A stretch of DNA of 44,277 bases from Clostridium sp. (GTDB lineage: Bacteria; Bacillota; Clostridia; Lachnospirales; Lachnospiraceae). The notes beneath the pieces are model-generated. The model made no database searches. It saw only the letters and a list, made by a program, of their open reading frames with translations, and was not told the origin of the DNA. Position numbers and translations under genes: made by a program. Of this stretch, positions 24,163 to 31,533 are shown piece after piece (position 1 is the first letter of the stretch; every line of letters begins with the position of its first letter). The stretch spans positions 1-44,277 of the forward strand of contig JAMPEW010000023.1 of NCBI GenBank assembly GCA_023664775.1, in the 5' to 3' direction.

Positions 24163-26163
24163 TTACTTCGCCAATGCATACTCTGCCTTAAGCTGTCTGT
24201 TTGTATGTGCAATGATAGCAACAACGATACCAACCATGACAACTACAGCGGCAAGACCTCCGAGTGCAGCACCAAGCTTCAAGCTCTCCGGTGCAGTGAT
24301 AAGCGTTCCAATTGTATATACAAAATAGGCAATGGTATAACCGACACCGAACTGAAGGCCGATGCCACCCCATAACCATTTTGCACTTTTCATCTCTGAA
24401 TTCATTGCACCAATGGCAGCAAAGCAAGGCGGTGTGTAAAGATTAAACATAAGATATGCAAGTGCAGCAATCTTAGTGATAGCCATTACTCCTGCAACCT
24501 CAGTACCTGCGCCCTCCATAAGTGCAAGCTCCTCAGTATCAATCAGGTTTTCAAGTCCGACAAAGCATACAGCAAGTGTTCCTACAACATTTTCCTTTGC
24601 TATAAATCCGGTAACAGCCGCTGCTGCAAGCTGCCAGCTTAATACTCCCACAATCGGAACAAGCAGATAAGCAAACGGTCTTGCGATTGACGCAAGAATG
24701 GATGCGTCTGCTGTCTCGGCAACGCCAAAGCTCCAGTCAAAGGTCTGCATAATCTGAACAGCCGTATTACAAAGAAGAATAATTGTTGCAGCCTTAACTA
24801 TGTACGCCCATCCACGGCTGCACATTGACTTAAATGCGCCCCAAAGGGAAGGAAGCTTATAATCAGGCAGCTCAATGATAAAAAATGACTTTCTTACCTT
24901 ATATCCCGCAACCTTATTTACAAGAAGCGCACCGAGGAATATAAGGATTATGCCCGTGAAATACATTAATGCGCTTACCCAGCCCTTACCGTCAAAGAAT
25001 GCGCCTGCAAACAAGGCGATTACAGGTATTTTTGCTCCGCAAGGCATAAACGGTGTAAGCATCGCCGTTGCCCTTCTCTCACGTTCATTACGAATCGTAC
25101 GGCTTGCCATGATGCCCGGCACTCCACATCCGATTCCAATAACAAACGGAATGACTGATTTTCCCGAAAGACCAACCTTCTTGAAAATCGGGTCAAGCAC
25201 AACAGCAGCCCTTGACATATAACCACAATCCTCCAAAAGGGCAATCAGGAAATACATTACCATAACAAGCGGCAGGAAGCCGATAACCGCAATCACGCCG
25301 CCGATTACACCGTCAACCAAAAGTGCGGAAAGAAGCGGCGACGCATTTTCAAGCAATCCGCCAACCCATTCCTGAAAGCTCTCCAGCCATCCTACCAAAG
25401 TATCTGCAATCAGTGGTCCTACCCAAGCCTGCGAAATTTGGAATACAAGAAACATGACAACTGCAAATATAGGGATTCCAAGCCATTTATTTGTAAGCAC
25501 TGCATCAATCTTATCCCCTGTATTCTTATCCTTTGTAAGCACCTTACGTGTTTCTACGTCCTTGACAATTTTATTTACAAACTCAAAACGCTTACGGTCT
25601 GCTGCCTCAACAACGCTCTTATCCGTAAGGTCAATATCTCCCTGCGTATAAGGTGCGTTCTGTACGGTATTTGCCACCTCCACAGCAGTCTCAACAACTG
25701 TCTTTAAGCCCTCAGCAGAGGTGGAAACTGTCTTTATGACAGGACATCCAAGCTTCTCGGATAAAACCGCCTCATCGATTTTCGTTTCCTTCTTTTCGTT
25801 AATGTCGCTCTTATTAAGCGCTACAACAACCGGTATTCCAAGCTCTAAAAGCTGCGTTGTAAAGAAAAGGCTACGGCTTAAATTAGTAGCGTCCACAATG
25901 TTTATGATAACATTTGGATTTTCCTTTTTTACATATGAGCTTGTAATACTCTCCTCACTTGTGAACGGTGACATGGAGTATGCTCCGGGAAGATCCACGG
26001 CAACAAGCTGCTCCTCTCCCGCATAATATGATTTTTTAATAGGGTGTTCTTTTTTGTCTACAGTAACACCCGCCCAGTTTCCCACTTTTTCATTACGGCC
26101 CGTAAGCTCGTTGTACATTGTGGTCTTGCCGGAATTGGGGTTACCCGTCAATGCGATTCTCAC
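24163..26163 (-). CDS. feoB: ferrous iron transporter FeoB
   Basis: A 666-aa GTP-dependent Fe(II) importer. The N-terminal G domain shows G1 GNPNSGKT (about 7-14), G3 DLPGAYS (about 58-64) and G4 NKSD (about 118-121), followed by a GDI-like helical region. The membrane part carries the paired Gate motifs, including IGIGCGVPGIMASRTI and the later CSRGWAYIVKAATIILLCN segment with the conserved Cys. The start is GTG at 26163 with GAGGAGG 9 nt upstream. It follows feoA and precedes the Cys-rich partner. Control is likely through the box before feoA. Confidence 0.96.
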   Translation of the reverse strand: MRIALTGNPNSGKTTMYNELTGRNEKVGNWAGVTVDKKEHPIKKSYYAGEEQLVAVDLPGAYSMSPFTSEESITSSYVKKENPNVIINIVDATNLSRSLFFTTQLLELGIPVVVALNKSDINEKKETKIDEAVLSEKLGCPVIKTVSTSAEGLKTVVETAVEVANTVQNAPYTQGDIDLTDKSVVEAADRKRFEFVNKIVKDVETRKVLTKDKNTGDKIDAVLTNKWLGIPIFAVVMFLVFQISQAWVGPLIADTLVGWLESFQEWVGGLLENASPLLSALLVDGVIGGVIAVIGFLPLVMVMYFLIALLEDCGYMSRAAVVLDPIFKKVGLSGKSVIPFVIGIGCGVPGIMASRTIRNERERRATAMLTPFMPCGAKIPVIALFAGAFFDGKGWVSALMYFTGIILIFLGALLVNKVAGYKVRKSFFIIELPDYKLPSLWGAFKSMCSRGWAYIVKAATIILLCNTAVQIMQTFDWSFGVAETADASILASIARPFAYLLVPIVGVLSWQLAAAAVTGFIAKENVVGTLAVCFVGLENLIDTEELALMEGAGTEVAGVMAITKIAALAYLMFNLYTPPCFAAIGAMNSEMKSAKWLWGGIGLQFGVGYTIAYFVYTIGTLITAPESLKLGAALGGLAAVVVMVGIVVAIIAHTNRQLKAEYALAK

Positions 26164-26257
26164 TTGAAATTTCCTCCTCTTTTAAAATAATATAAAATTA
26201 TTACTTAAAAAATATGTAACTTAAAGTTATATGGGACTAACTGCATTTCCAAAAGCA

Positions 26258-26274
26258 AAGTGCCCCAAGCACTT
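26258..26274 (-). other. small stem-loop between feoA and feoB
   Basis: AAGTGC (26258-26263) and GCACTT (26269-26274) form a 6-bp stem with a 5-nt loop inside the 166-bp feoA-feoB gap. It lacks a long U-run. It may slow transcription or protect an mRNA end; the role is not clear. Beside it, 26226-26241 (GTTAG-N6-ATAAC on the minus strand) looks like a one-mismatch copy of the GTTAG box. Confidence 0.35.
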
Positions 26275-26329
26275 CCTGTATTTCTACCTGCTTTTTGGCA
26301 CTCTGTTTCTTAAGCCTTGAAACATGCAA

Positions 26330-26542
26330 TTAAATACATATTGCATCTGCAAGCTGGTTGTCGATATTGTATCTGCCATCCTTAATGGAAACCACACAGC
26401 CGCCCTTTAACCGTGAAACCACAGTAATGGACTCTCCGCTGTAGCAACCGAGGGAAAATAAAAAGCTTACCAGCTCGTCATCATCCGCCGCAATGTCCTG
26501 AATAACGTATTCATTGCCTTCCACTGCATCTTTTAAAGTCAT
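26330..26542 (-). CDS. feoA: FeoA-domain protein, ferrous iron transport
   Basis: A 70-aa SH3-like FeoA protein, thought to bind the cytoplasmic part of FeoB and aid iron uptake. It has the family pattern of an N-terminal G-x-x-Y-x-I segment, LFSLGCYSGESITVV and a C-terminal strand ending LADAICI. The ATG at 26542 is preferred because GGTGA lies 5 nt upstream; the ATG at 26554 has its AGGG only 1 nt away. First gene of the feo operon. Confidence 0.9.
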   Translation of the reverse strand: MTLKDAVEGNEYVIQDIAADDDELVSFLFSLGCYSGESITVVSRLKGGCVVSIKDGRYNIDNQLADAICI

Positions 26543-26604
26543 ATGTATCACCATGCCCTTTTTAATAATTGGTTTGTTTTTACTAACCAGCGTTTCTGAA
26601 AAAA

Positions 26605-26620
26605 GTTAGCATTTGCTAAC
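26605..26620. promoter_or_regulatory. palindromic operator before feoA, probable DtxR-family box
   Basis: GTTAGC-ATTT-GCTAAC, 16 bp with perfect 6-bp arms, placed 8 bp after the feoA -10. Same arms and length as the box at 22357-22372. Position over the start site fits repression by the DtxR-type regulator encoded at 22581. Confidence 0.75.
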
Positions 26621-26628
26621 CCATAATC

Positions 26629-26657
26629 ATTCTATTCGCTTTCCTCTTATTTGTCAA
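26629..26657 (-). promoter_or_regulatory. promoter of the feo operon
   Basis: On the minus strand TTGACA (26657-26652), a 17-bp spacer and TAGAAT (26634-26629). Confidence 0.85.
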
Positions 26658-26698
26658 TAGTTATTTTTTGTTTTATTGCACGAGTTTTATTTCATGAT

Positions 26699-26727
26699 TT
26701 GACAGTGTTAATAATTTGTAGTATTAT
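26699..26727 (+). promoter_or_regulatory. promoter of the DUF4854-like lipoprotein gene
   Basis: TTGACA (26699-26704), a 17-bp spacer and TATTAT (26722-26727). It is back to back with the feo promoter; the two -35 boxes are 41 bp apart. Confidence 0.85.
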
Positions 26728-26754
26728 TCCATATTGGTTATTAGAGATAGATGA

Positions 26755-26794
26755 AGCTGTCATACTAAAAATGCTTATATATGGCATGACAGCT
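26755..26794 (+). other. 5' leader stem-loop of the lipoprotein mRNA
   Basis: AGCTGTCAT (26755-26763) pairs perfectly with ATGACAGCT (26786-26794) across a 22-nt loop. It lies between the promoter and the ribosome site. It could be an RNA-stability or regulatory element; it has no U-run, so it is not a terminator. Confidence 0.5.
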
Positions 26795-26826
26795 CTTAGC
26801 TACCATTATTTTAAGGAGGAAAAAAT

Positions 26827-27336
26827 ATGAAACGTAAACTATTCATGCTGCTTATGACATTTACTATGTCTGCAGCAATGCTTGTCGGATGTTCGGATGA
26901 CACAGACACCACAGAAAAGGACACCGTTGTCACAGAGGCTGAAAGAACGGAAGCTGACAAAGACGATGATGCCTCTGAGGATACGACTGCTGCTGCAAAA
27001 ACTTTAAGTGATTACATGGCAGAGCCGGGCATTAAAGAAGCAATGGATGCCGATATGGAATCTGCAAAGGCAGCTTATGCTTCCACATATTCAGATGTAA
27101 GCTACGAAATTGACGGCAACACATTTGTGTATATCTATGTATTTAAGGATCCTATGCCAGAGGACACTATGTCGGAGCTGCAGGAATCTCTCGACGAGGA
27201 GCTGCAGAACGCAATCGATAGTCAGAATCTCATTGGCATAATGGAACAGCAGACCGGCGTAGAGGGTGTCAGCATACGATATATTTACCGTAACCCTGAC
27301 GGAACAGATCTTTTTAACAAAACATACAGCAAATAG
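26827..27336 (+). CDS. small lipoprotein, DUF4854-like
   Basis: A 169-aa lipoprotein with a signal ending LVGC (lipidated Cys22), an acidic low-complexity linker rich in Asp, Glu and Thr (about 24-58) and a globular C-terminal part (about 60-169) that resembles the DUF4854 domain of clostridial lipoproteins: a helix with MADMESAK-like spacing, strands around YEIDGNTFVYIYVFKDP and VEGVSIRYIYRNPDG. Function unknown. AAGGAGG lies 7 nt before the ATG, and expression should be high given the consensus promoter. Confidence 0.75.
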   Translation: MKRKLFMLLMTFTMSAAMLVGCSDDTDTTEKDTVVTEAERTEADKDDDASEDTTAAAKTLSDYMAEPGIKEAMDADMESAKAAYASTYSDVSYEIDGNTFVYIYVFKDPMPEDTMSELQESLDEELQNAIDSQNLIGIMEQQTGVEGVSIRYIYRNPDGTDLFNKTYSK

Positions 27337-27370
27337 ATAGTAACTATTACTTTAAGGAGAGTTAAGCCGA

Positions 27371-27589
27371 ATGGACATTAAGGAGCAAGTTGAAACGGTT
27401 GTTGACAAAGTAAAAAACGACGACAATTTCAAAAAAGAATTTAAGAATGACCCTGTTGCAGCAATAGAAAAAGCTTCCGGCATTGATATTCCTGACGGAA
27501 TGATAGATAAGGTTGTTGCAGGGGTACAGGCAAAGCTTGGAGCAGGCAAGGCAGCAGATGCTTTAAGCGGAATAAAGAAATTAATTTAA
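27371..27589 (+). CDS. 72-aa protein resembling Nif11/NHLP-type leader domains
   Basis: A short helical, soluble protein. The segment FKKEFKNDPVAAIEKASGI followed by DIPDGMIDKVVAGVQ has the pattern seen in Nif11- and nitrile-hydratase-type leader domains (a DP-x-x-A step, then a G-x-x-x-P step). Similar small stand-alone proteins are frequent in Lachnospiraceae. No Gly-Gly cleavage site with a core peptide follows; it ends in SGIKKLI. No modification enzymes are nearby, so a natural-product role is unproven. It follows the lipoprotein gene by 34 bp and shares its terminator. The ribosome site AAGGAG is rather far (13 nt) from the ATG. Confidence 0.7.
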   Translation: MDIKEQVETVVDKVKNDDNFKKEFKNDPVAAIEKASGIDIPDGMIDKVVAGVQAKLGAGKAADALSGIKKLI

Positions 27590-27651
27590 CGGTATTAAGG
27601 GTGGGCCATAAAAACGTCCTACCCTCGAAAAATTAAATAACACTTTATGTC

Positions 27652-27685
27652 AGTCGTCACTACTTACAATAGTGGCGACTATTTT
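27652..27685 (+). terminator. terminator of the lipoprotein/72-aa operon
   Basis: AGTCGTCACTA (27652-27662) pairs with TAGTGGCGACT (27670-27680) with one G-U pair, then ATTTTT. A weaker stem, GGGTGGG/CCTACCC, lies just upstream at about 27599-27625. Confidence 0.85.
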
Positions 27686-27710
27686 TCATTATTATTACAT
27701 ATATCTGATA

Positions 27711-28295
27711 TTACTTCGATACATATGGATTATCCTGAATGGAAAATCTCCACAAATAATCCTTTGCCTCCTCCGCATAATCTATATTTATCCGCTTTGT
27801 TTTTAAAATGCAATCCTTTGGTACAGGTATTTCATCTTCCAGATACAGCACATTTTCACACAAATCATCACCGTAATTTTCCTTGGTTATCCCCATTGCC
27901 TGACAAAGCTTGCCCGGACCATTGCACAGGTTTTTTATTTTGTCCGTTTTTCTTCTTTTTTTCATCAGGTCGATACCCTCCAGCGGCTCAAGTGCCCTGA
28001 TAAGCACAACCTCAGGCATACCCTTTTTGTTCGTAACAATATTCATACAAATATACATGCCGTATATTAAATACACATATGCATATCCGCCCTCGCCATA
28101 TTGGATTTTTGTCCTTGCGGAATTACGGTTGCCATAAGAATGTGCTGCTTTATCCATCGGTCCTATATAAGCCTCCACCTCCACGATTTTTCCTTTTGTG
28201 ATGCCTTCCTCCGTAACATGGACTAATGTTTTTCCTAATAATTCCTCTGACACTACTAATGTATCACGATTATAAAAACTACGTTTTAATTTCAT
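27711..28295 (-). CDS. DNA-3-methyladenine glycosylase (AAG/MPG family)
   Basis: A 194-aa base-excision enzyme of the alkyladenine glycosylase family that removes alkylated and deaminated purines. Visible family elements: LGKTLVH, GKIVEVEAYIG with the catalytic Glu, DKAAHSYGNRNSART, YAYVYLIYGMY (DNA-intercalating Tyr region), EVVLIRALEP and LCNGPGKLCQAMGI. The ATG at 28295 is chosen because AAAGGA precedes it; an earlier start at 28325 adds residues outside the family. Apparently monocistronic. Confidence 0.93.
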   Translation of the reverse strand: MKLKRSFYNRDTLVVSEELLGKTLVHVTEEGITKGKIVEVEAYIGPMDKAAHSYGNRNSARTKIQYGEGGYAYVYLIYGMYICMNIVTNKKGMPEVVLIRALEPLEGIDLMKKRRKTDKIKNLCNGPGKLCQAMGITKENYGDDLCENVLYLEDEIPVPKDCILKTKRINIDYAEEAKDYLWRFSIQDNPYVSK

Positions 28296-28337
28296 AAAAT
28301 ATTGTCCTTTCGTAGCTATAAGCAAATTTTCCTATAA

Positions 28338-28484
28338 AGGAACACAGTGCCTTCGGCACTCTTTATGCTACCACAGCCTTAACGGCACTTTGGGCGAATC
28401 CTAGCAGGATTTTTAACCCTGCCTTATACGGAAGTTCGGAGAACCTTCATATAAAGTGAAAAATCCTTCGCCTTATGACGAAGG
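28338..28484. repeat. cluster of short stem-loops
   Basis: The gap between the glycosylase and the hydrolase holds several close palindromes: AGTGCC-TTC-GGCACT (about 28350-28364), AATCC-TAGCA-GGATT (about 28397-28411), GTTC-GGA-GAAC (about 28434-28444), and CCTTCG-N8-CGAAGG (28465-28484). The last, with ATTTTT on the minus strand, is a terminator for the hydrolase gene, whose stop codon lies in its loop. No ORF fills this gap. Confidence 0.6.
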
Positions 28485-29048
28485 GCTAATTTTACTTTTG
28501 CCAGACAACTCCAGCTCTACACACTTACAAGCTTCACCTATTATTTCCAAATCCCTGAAGCAATTTCCTGTTTCCAATGAATGATTTGCACCCGCAAAGG
28601 TTTTCAGGGAAAGTCCCAGTCTTTGGCAGCCTTCCTCCGCCACAGCAGTTTCGCACCACGGGTCACTTAACCCATGCAGTACAATACCGCTTTCTTCCCT
28701 TGCAACAGAAAAGGTCTGCGGCACAGGAGTAAAATAAATGTGTTTTGCACCCACTGCATGGTCATTATCATAAACTGCCGCCACAACCGTTCCGATGCTC
28801 TTTGAGATAAACACAACGCTTTCATACGCTTTAAAATCCACATTGCAAAGCAGCTCCTCTGCCTGCTTTCTTGCAATGTCAAAGGACTGCTTCATTTTCT
28901 CCGCATTTCCTTTTACATCCTTGGGAAATCCTGTATAATTCACCTCGATGATATGATAACCAAGCTCCCTTGCTAATTTCTTCCCATAATACAAAAGCGG
29001 TTTATCTGTATGGTATCCAATTCCCGGAAAAAAGACTGCTGCCTTCAT
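28473..29048 (-). CDS. alpha/beta hydrolase superfamily protein
   Basis: A 191-aa single-domain protein with a compact alpha/beta hydrolase layout: FFPGIGYHTDKP oxyanion loop, a SKSIGT nucleophile elbow (Ser about 85), GLSDPW (Asp about 137) and ANHSLE (His about 166). This order of Ser, Asp and His fits a working triad. The substrate is not predictable; relatives include small esterases and dienelactone-hydrolase-like enzymes. The gene ends in a terminator stem that also encodes the last residues. Apparently monocistronic. Confidence 0.75.
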   Translation of the reverse strand: MKAAVFFPGIGYHTDKPLLYYGKKLARELGYHIIEVNYTGFPKDVKGNAEKMKQSFDIARKQAEELLCNVDFKAYESVVFISKSIGTVVAAVYDNDHAVGAKHIYFTPVPQTFSVAREESGIVLHGLSDPWCETAVAEEGCQRLGLSLKTFAGANHSLETGNCFRDLEIIGEACKCVELELSGKSKISPSS

Positions 29049-29080
29049 GCTAATATCTCCTTACGAAATTTTATTTCTTT

Positions 29081-29140
29081 AGGCAATTGCGAAACTATGT
29101 TTTTAGATAATACGTTGTGCACAACTCACTTTTTGAAACC
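29081..29140. repeat. dispersed repeat, copy B
   Basis: 29118-29140 is identical over 23 bp to 33418-33440, and 29081-29096 (aggcaattgcgaaact) is the exact reverse complement of 33445-33460. Copy B is thus a rearranged form of the hairpin element at 33409-33462. It lies just downstream of the DUF3990 trio; no gene is seen in 29049-29193. Confidence 0.7.
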
Positions 29141-29193
29141 ACTAAGTTTTGAAAATCACTAGCTTCACAATCGCTTCGTTTTATCATATCCCC

Positions 29194-29403
29194 TTACCAG
29201 GCATGTTTTCCCGTAGTAAGCAAACTATCAATATCCATAAAAGCATTTTCTATCCGCTCGGTGTGATATCCCCAATAACTATCATAAATTTCCTGTGTTA
29301 TACCACATGCATCCCATTCCTGCAAAACATCAGCCGTTTTTTTATTTTTATAATCAGCATAGTATTCAAGCAAATACATAAAAAACTGCATTTCAACCGT
29401 CAT
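29194..29403 (-). CDS. DUF3791-like small protein
   Basis: A 69-aa helical protein matching the DUF3791 pattern: an aromatic start MQFFMYLLEYYA, a KTADVLQEWDACGI segment and YDSYWGYHTERIENAFMDIDSLL. The ATG at 29403 is 1 nt after the stop of the upstream gene and has AGAGGTGAG overlapping that stop. Third gene of a tightly coupled trio headed by a DUF3990 protein. DUF3990 and DUF3791 genes often neighbour one another in gut Firmicutes; a toxin-antitoxin role is suspected but not shown here. Confidence 0.75.
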   Translation of the reverse strand: MTVEMQFFMYLLEYYADYKNKKTADVLQEWDACGITQEIYDSYWGYHTERIENAFMDIDSLLTTGKHAW

Positions 29404-29404
29404 A

Positions 29405-29650
29405 TTACTCACCTCTGATATAAATTGAATTACATGGGTTGCCTGTGATTTTTTCCACTTCCCACATATCAAAAATAGCCCCTGCACCATACGAAATTAA
29501 ACCATGTTCCTCATCTTCTAACATTGCATGCGTTTGTGAACATACAAACTCGTGCAAAGCATCCATAAAATTATAGCCATACTTTTCAATTATCATATTG
29601 ACCACAGCTTCATTATAATAATCAATAATTTCGGGCTCTAATCGTGTCAT
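29405..29650 (-). CDS. 81-aa acidic partner protein of the DUF3990 module
   Basis: An 81-aa soluble helical protein, middle gene of the trio. Its first half (IIDYYNEAVVNMIIEKYGYNFMDALHEFVCSQTHAML) looks like a helical pair; the second half ends in FDMWEVEKITGNP and SIYIRGE, a pattern I associate with small proteins beside DUF3990 genes. The ATG at 29650 overlaps the DUF3990 stop by 4 nt (ATGA). Acid charge and tight coupling suggest an antitoxin or chaperone for the upstream product; this is inference. Confidence 0.7.
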   Translation of the reverse strand: MTRLEPEIIDYYNEAVVNMIIEKYGYNFMDALHEFVCSQTHAMLEDEEHGLISYGAGAIFDMWEVEKITGNPCNSIYIRGE

Positions 29651-30126
29651 ACTTCAATTACCTCCGAAAAGTTCAGAATTTTTAATGCTCTTTCCGTCTT
29701 AAATGTATACTGGTCTTTTAGTTTTTGAGAAAGCAATAATTGTATCGCAATATCTTCTGAAAAATATCCCTTCAAATAATTATTAACGGTACGGATTGCT
29801 TGGTCATTTGCTACTGGTCCAATTATTATATCATACTTATCCTCTTTTATCACACCTGTCCGATTTGCCGAAATATATTGAAGCCAATCTTTATTTGGTT
29901 TTTCAAACAATAAAATATTAAAAGAACGCATTTGGCTTTCTTCAACATGAAAAGCAGATACTAAGGGTTCATTTTCTCCACGATTTTTTGTTGTACGGAT
30001 TGCCCACTTTTTCGCCTGTTCAAAGTCACTGGTAAGATAAAATCCAGCACCAAAATCCAACAATCTTTTTGACAAAATCAACTTTGGCTCTCTTACTTCT
30101 ACATTACTGCCATGATATAATACCAA
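29647..30126 (-). CDS. DUF3990 protein, ADP-ribosyltransferase-like putative toxin
   Basis: A 159-aa protein with the DUF3990 signature: LYHGSN near the N terminus (the His of an H-Y-E ART core), DFGAGFYLTSDFEQAKKWA (Tyr region) and the C-terminal QYTFKTERALKIL box. DUF3990 is placed with ADP-ribosyltransferase-like folds, so it may modify a host target. It starts with TTG at 30126, with AAGGAAGGG 7 nt upstream; the rare start may keep expression low. It leads a coupled operon with two small proteins, the usual plan of a toxin with antitoxin partners. The catalytic Glu is not certain by eye. Confidence 0.75.
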   Translation of the reverse strand: MVLYHGSNVEVREPKLILSKRLLDFGAGFYLTSDFEQAKKWAIRTTKNRGENEPLVSAFHVEESQMRSFNILLFEKPNKDWLQYISANRTGVIKEDKYDIIIGPVANDQAIRTVNNYLKGYFSEDIAIQLLLSQKLKDQYTFKTERALKILNFSEVIEV

Positions 30127-30331
30127 AAAATATCCCTTCCTTTTAGGTAAACAAATTCATTTATCCTATCATCAATCAAAGTTTAACGATGTACTATTTA
30201 CAATATTTTCCGCAAAATATAATGTATATGCATGCATATTATATCATACAAATATTTTTTTCAACATACAATTATTTATATTTTACGAAACCAAAACGCT
30301 ATGCCCGTATTCGGGATTTTAATTTAGAAAA

Positions 30332-30370
30332 ATGCCCTCAGCTGTGTCCAAAATACACAACCAAGGGCAT
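30332..30370 (-). terminator. terminator of the MacB-type ABC operon
   Basis: On the minus strand ATGCCCT (30370-30364) pairs with AGGGCAT (30338-30332), with an inner TGTGT/ACACA stem, followed by TTTTTCT. The rest of 30127-30423 is very AT-rich with no gene I can support. Confidence 0.75.
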
Positions 30371-30423
30371 CTCAACATAAATTTTTACAGCCACATTATC
30401 TATACATATTTACACACATTTCC

Positions 30424-31533
30424 CTAAAACTCCGTAACATCCGCCTTACTCATCAGCCTTCCCTTCGACCAAATTACAGGAGCAAGAACCAGCAGCTCAC
30501 ATATCACAAACCCAATCAGCCCCAGCTTTGAGAAGTACACAAGATGCAGTCCCTTCGGCTGATATACCAGCTCATTCATAAGATATGTAAATGTAAAAAT
30601 AACCAAAAATCCTATCAGGCAGGCGGCAAAATCCATGGCAAGCACCTCTGCAGCGACCTTCGCCTTCACTTTCTTTTTGCCTATTCCAAGTGCTTTATAA
30701 ACGCCAAATTCGTATGTCCTTTTCAGATACTGCCCCGTGACAACCGAATTGACCGTAACTGCAAGAACAACGGCTATAATAACATCAATGACGTAAAAAA
30801 GAACGTAAAACACACCTGCTTGCTGATCAGCTATAGTTCTTTCAGATTGTGAAATATGAACCTTTCTGTCTCCTGCCAGTTCTTTTACATAATCATATAA
30901 TTCCTGCCCCTCCATGGTATCGCTGAAAATGTACATGCATCCTAAGTTGCTGTCATCCTCATAGAGATAAAACGTGCAAAAGCTTCCATCGTCTATCAGT
31001 GCATCTACCGTATAGGCTGTATCCAAAGATTCATCAAAGCTTTTATCAACCGTATCCCCCAATTTTATTCCCTTGTTTTTTGCAAAATCCTGACTGATAA
31101 TCATGCTCTTATGCTTACAGCCTGAAAAATCTCCCTCTATTCCCAAATGGTCAAATACCTTCTCCATATCGGAAATAGAATTGAATACATAGCTGTAACC
31201 ACCCCCACTCATATCAAGATTTAGAACGGTTCCATGCTGCATGCTCGGAAATCCAAGGGCGGATAACATAACCATATCCAGTTTATCATCCTGCTTCACG
31301 ACCTCTACAAAATCAAAAAAATCCTGAAATTCCTCATCTGTACTTTGCATACTGATTCTTACCAGTTTATCCGAATATTCAAGTTCCTTTTCAAATGTAT
31401 ACGGTGCCGAATAAATATAATTCCCTGCAAGGAACATAAGGCTTGCCAAAAACATCATAAACATGCACAGCATCGCCCTCCCCTTATTTTCCTTCATATA
31501 ATAAAGTGCCGAAAACGGATTTTTATTCTTCAT
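30424..31533 (-). CDS. FtsX/MacB-type ABC transporter permease (second)
   Basis: A 369-aa permease with one N-terminal membrane helix (about 20-40), a large extracytoplasmic domain (about 42-230) and three C-terminal helices (about 240-360), the FtsX/MacB topology. The ATG at 31533 has GGAAAGG 7 nt upstream and overlaps the ATPase gene by 11 nt. A motif TYEFGVYKALGIGKKKV lies in the loop after the second helix, as in FtsX-type permeases. These transporters usually work on substrates at the outer leaflet, such as lipoproteins or antimicrobial peptides, without moving them through the membrane. Confidence 0.87.
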   Translation of the reverse strand: MKNKNPFSALYYMKENKGRAMLCMFMMFLASLMFLAGNYIYSAPYTFEKELEYSDKLVRISMQSTDEEFQDFFDFVEVVKQDDKLDMVMLSALGFPSMQHGTVLNLDMSGGGYSYVFNSISDMEKVFDHLGIEGDFSGCKHKSMIISQDFAKNKGIKLGDTVDKSFDESLDTAYTVDALIDDGSFCTFYLYEDDSNLGCMYIFSDTMEGQELYDYVKELAGDRKVHISQSERTIADQQAGVFYVLFYVIDVIIAVVLAVTVNSVVTGQYLKRTYEFGVYKALGIGKKKVKAKVAAEVLAMDFAACLIGFLVIFTFTYLMNELVYQPKGLHLVYFSKLGLIGFVICELLVLAPVIWSKGRLMSKADVTEF

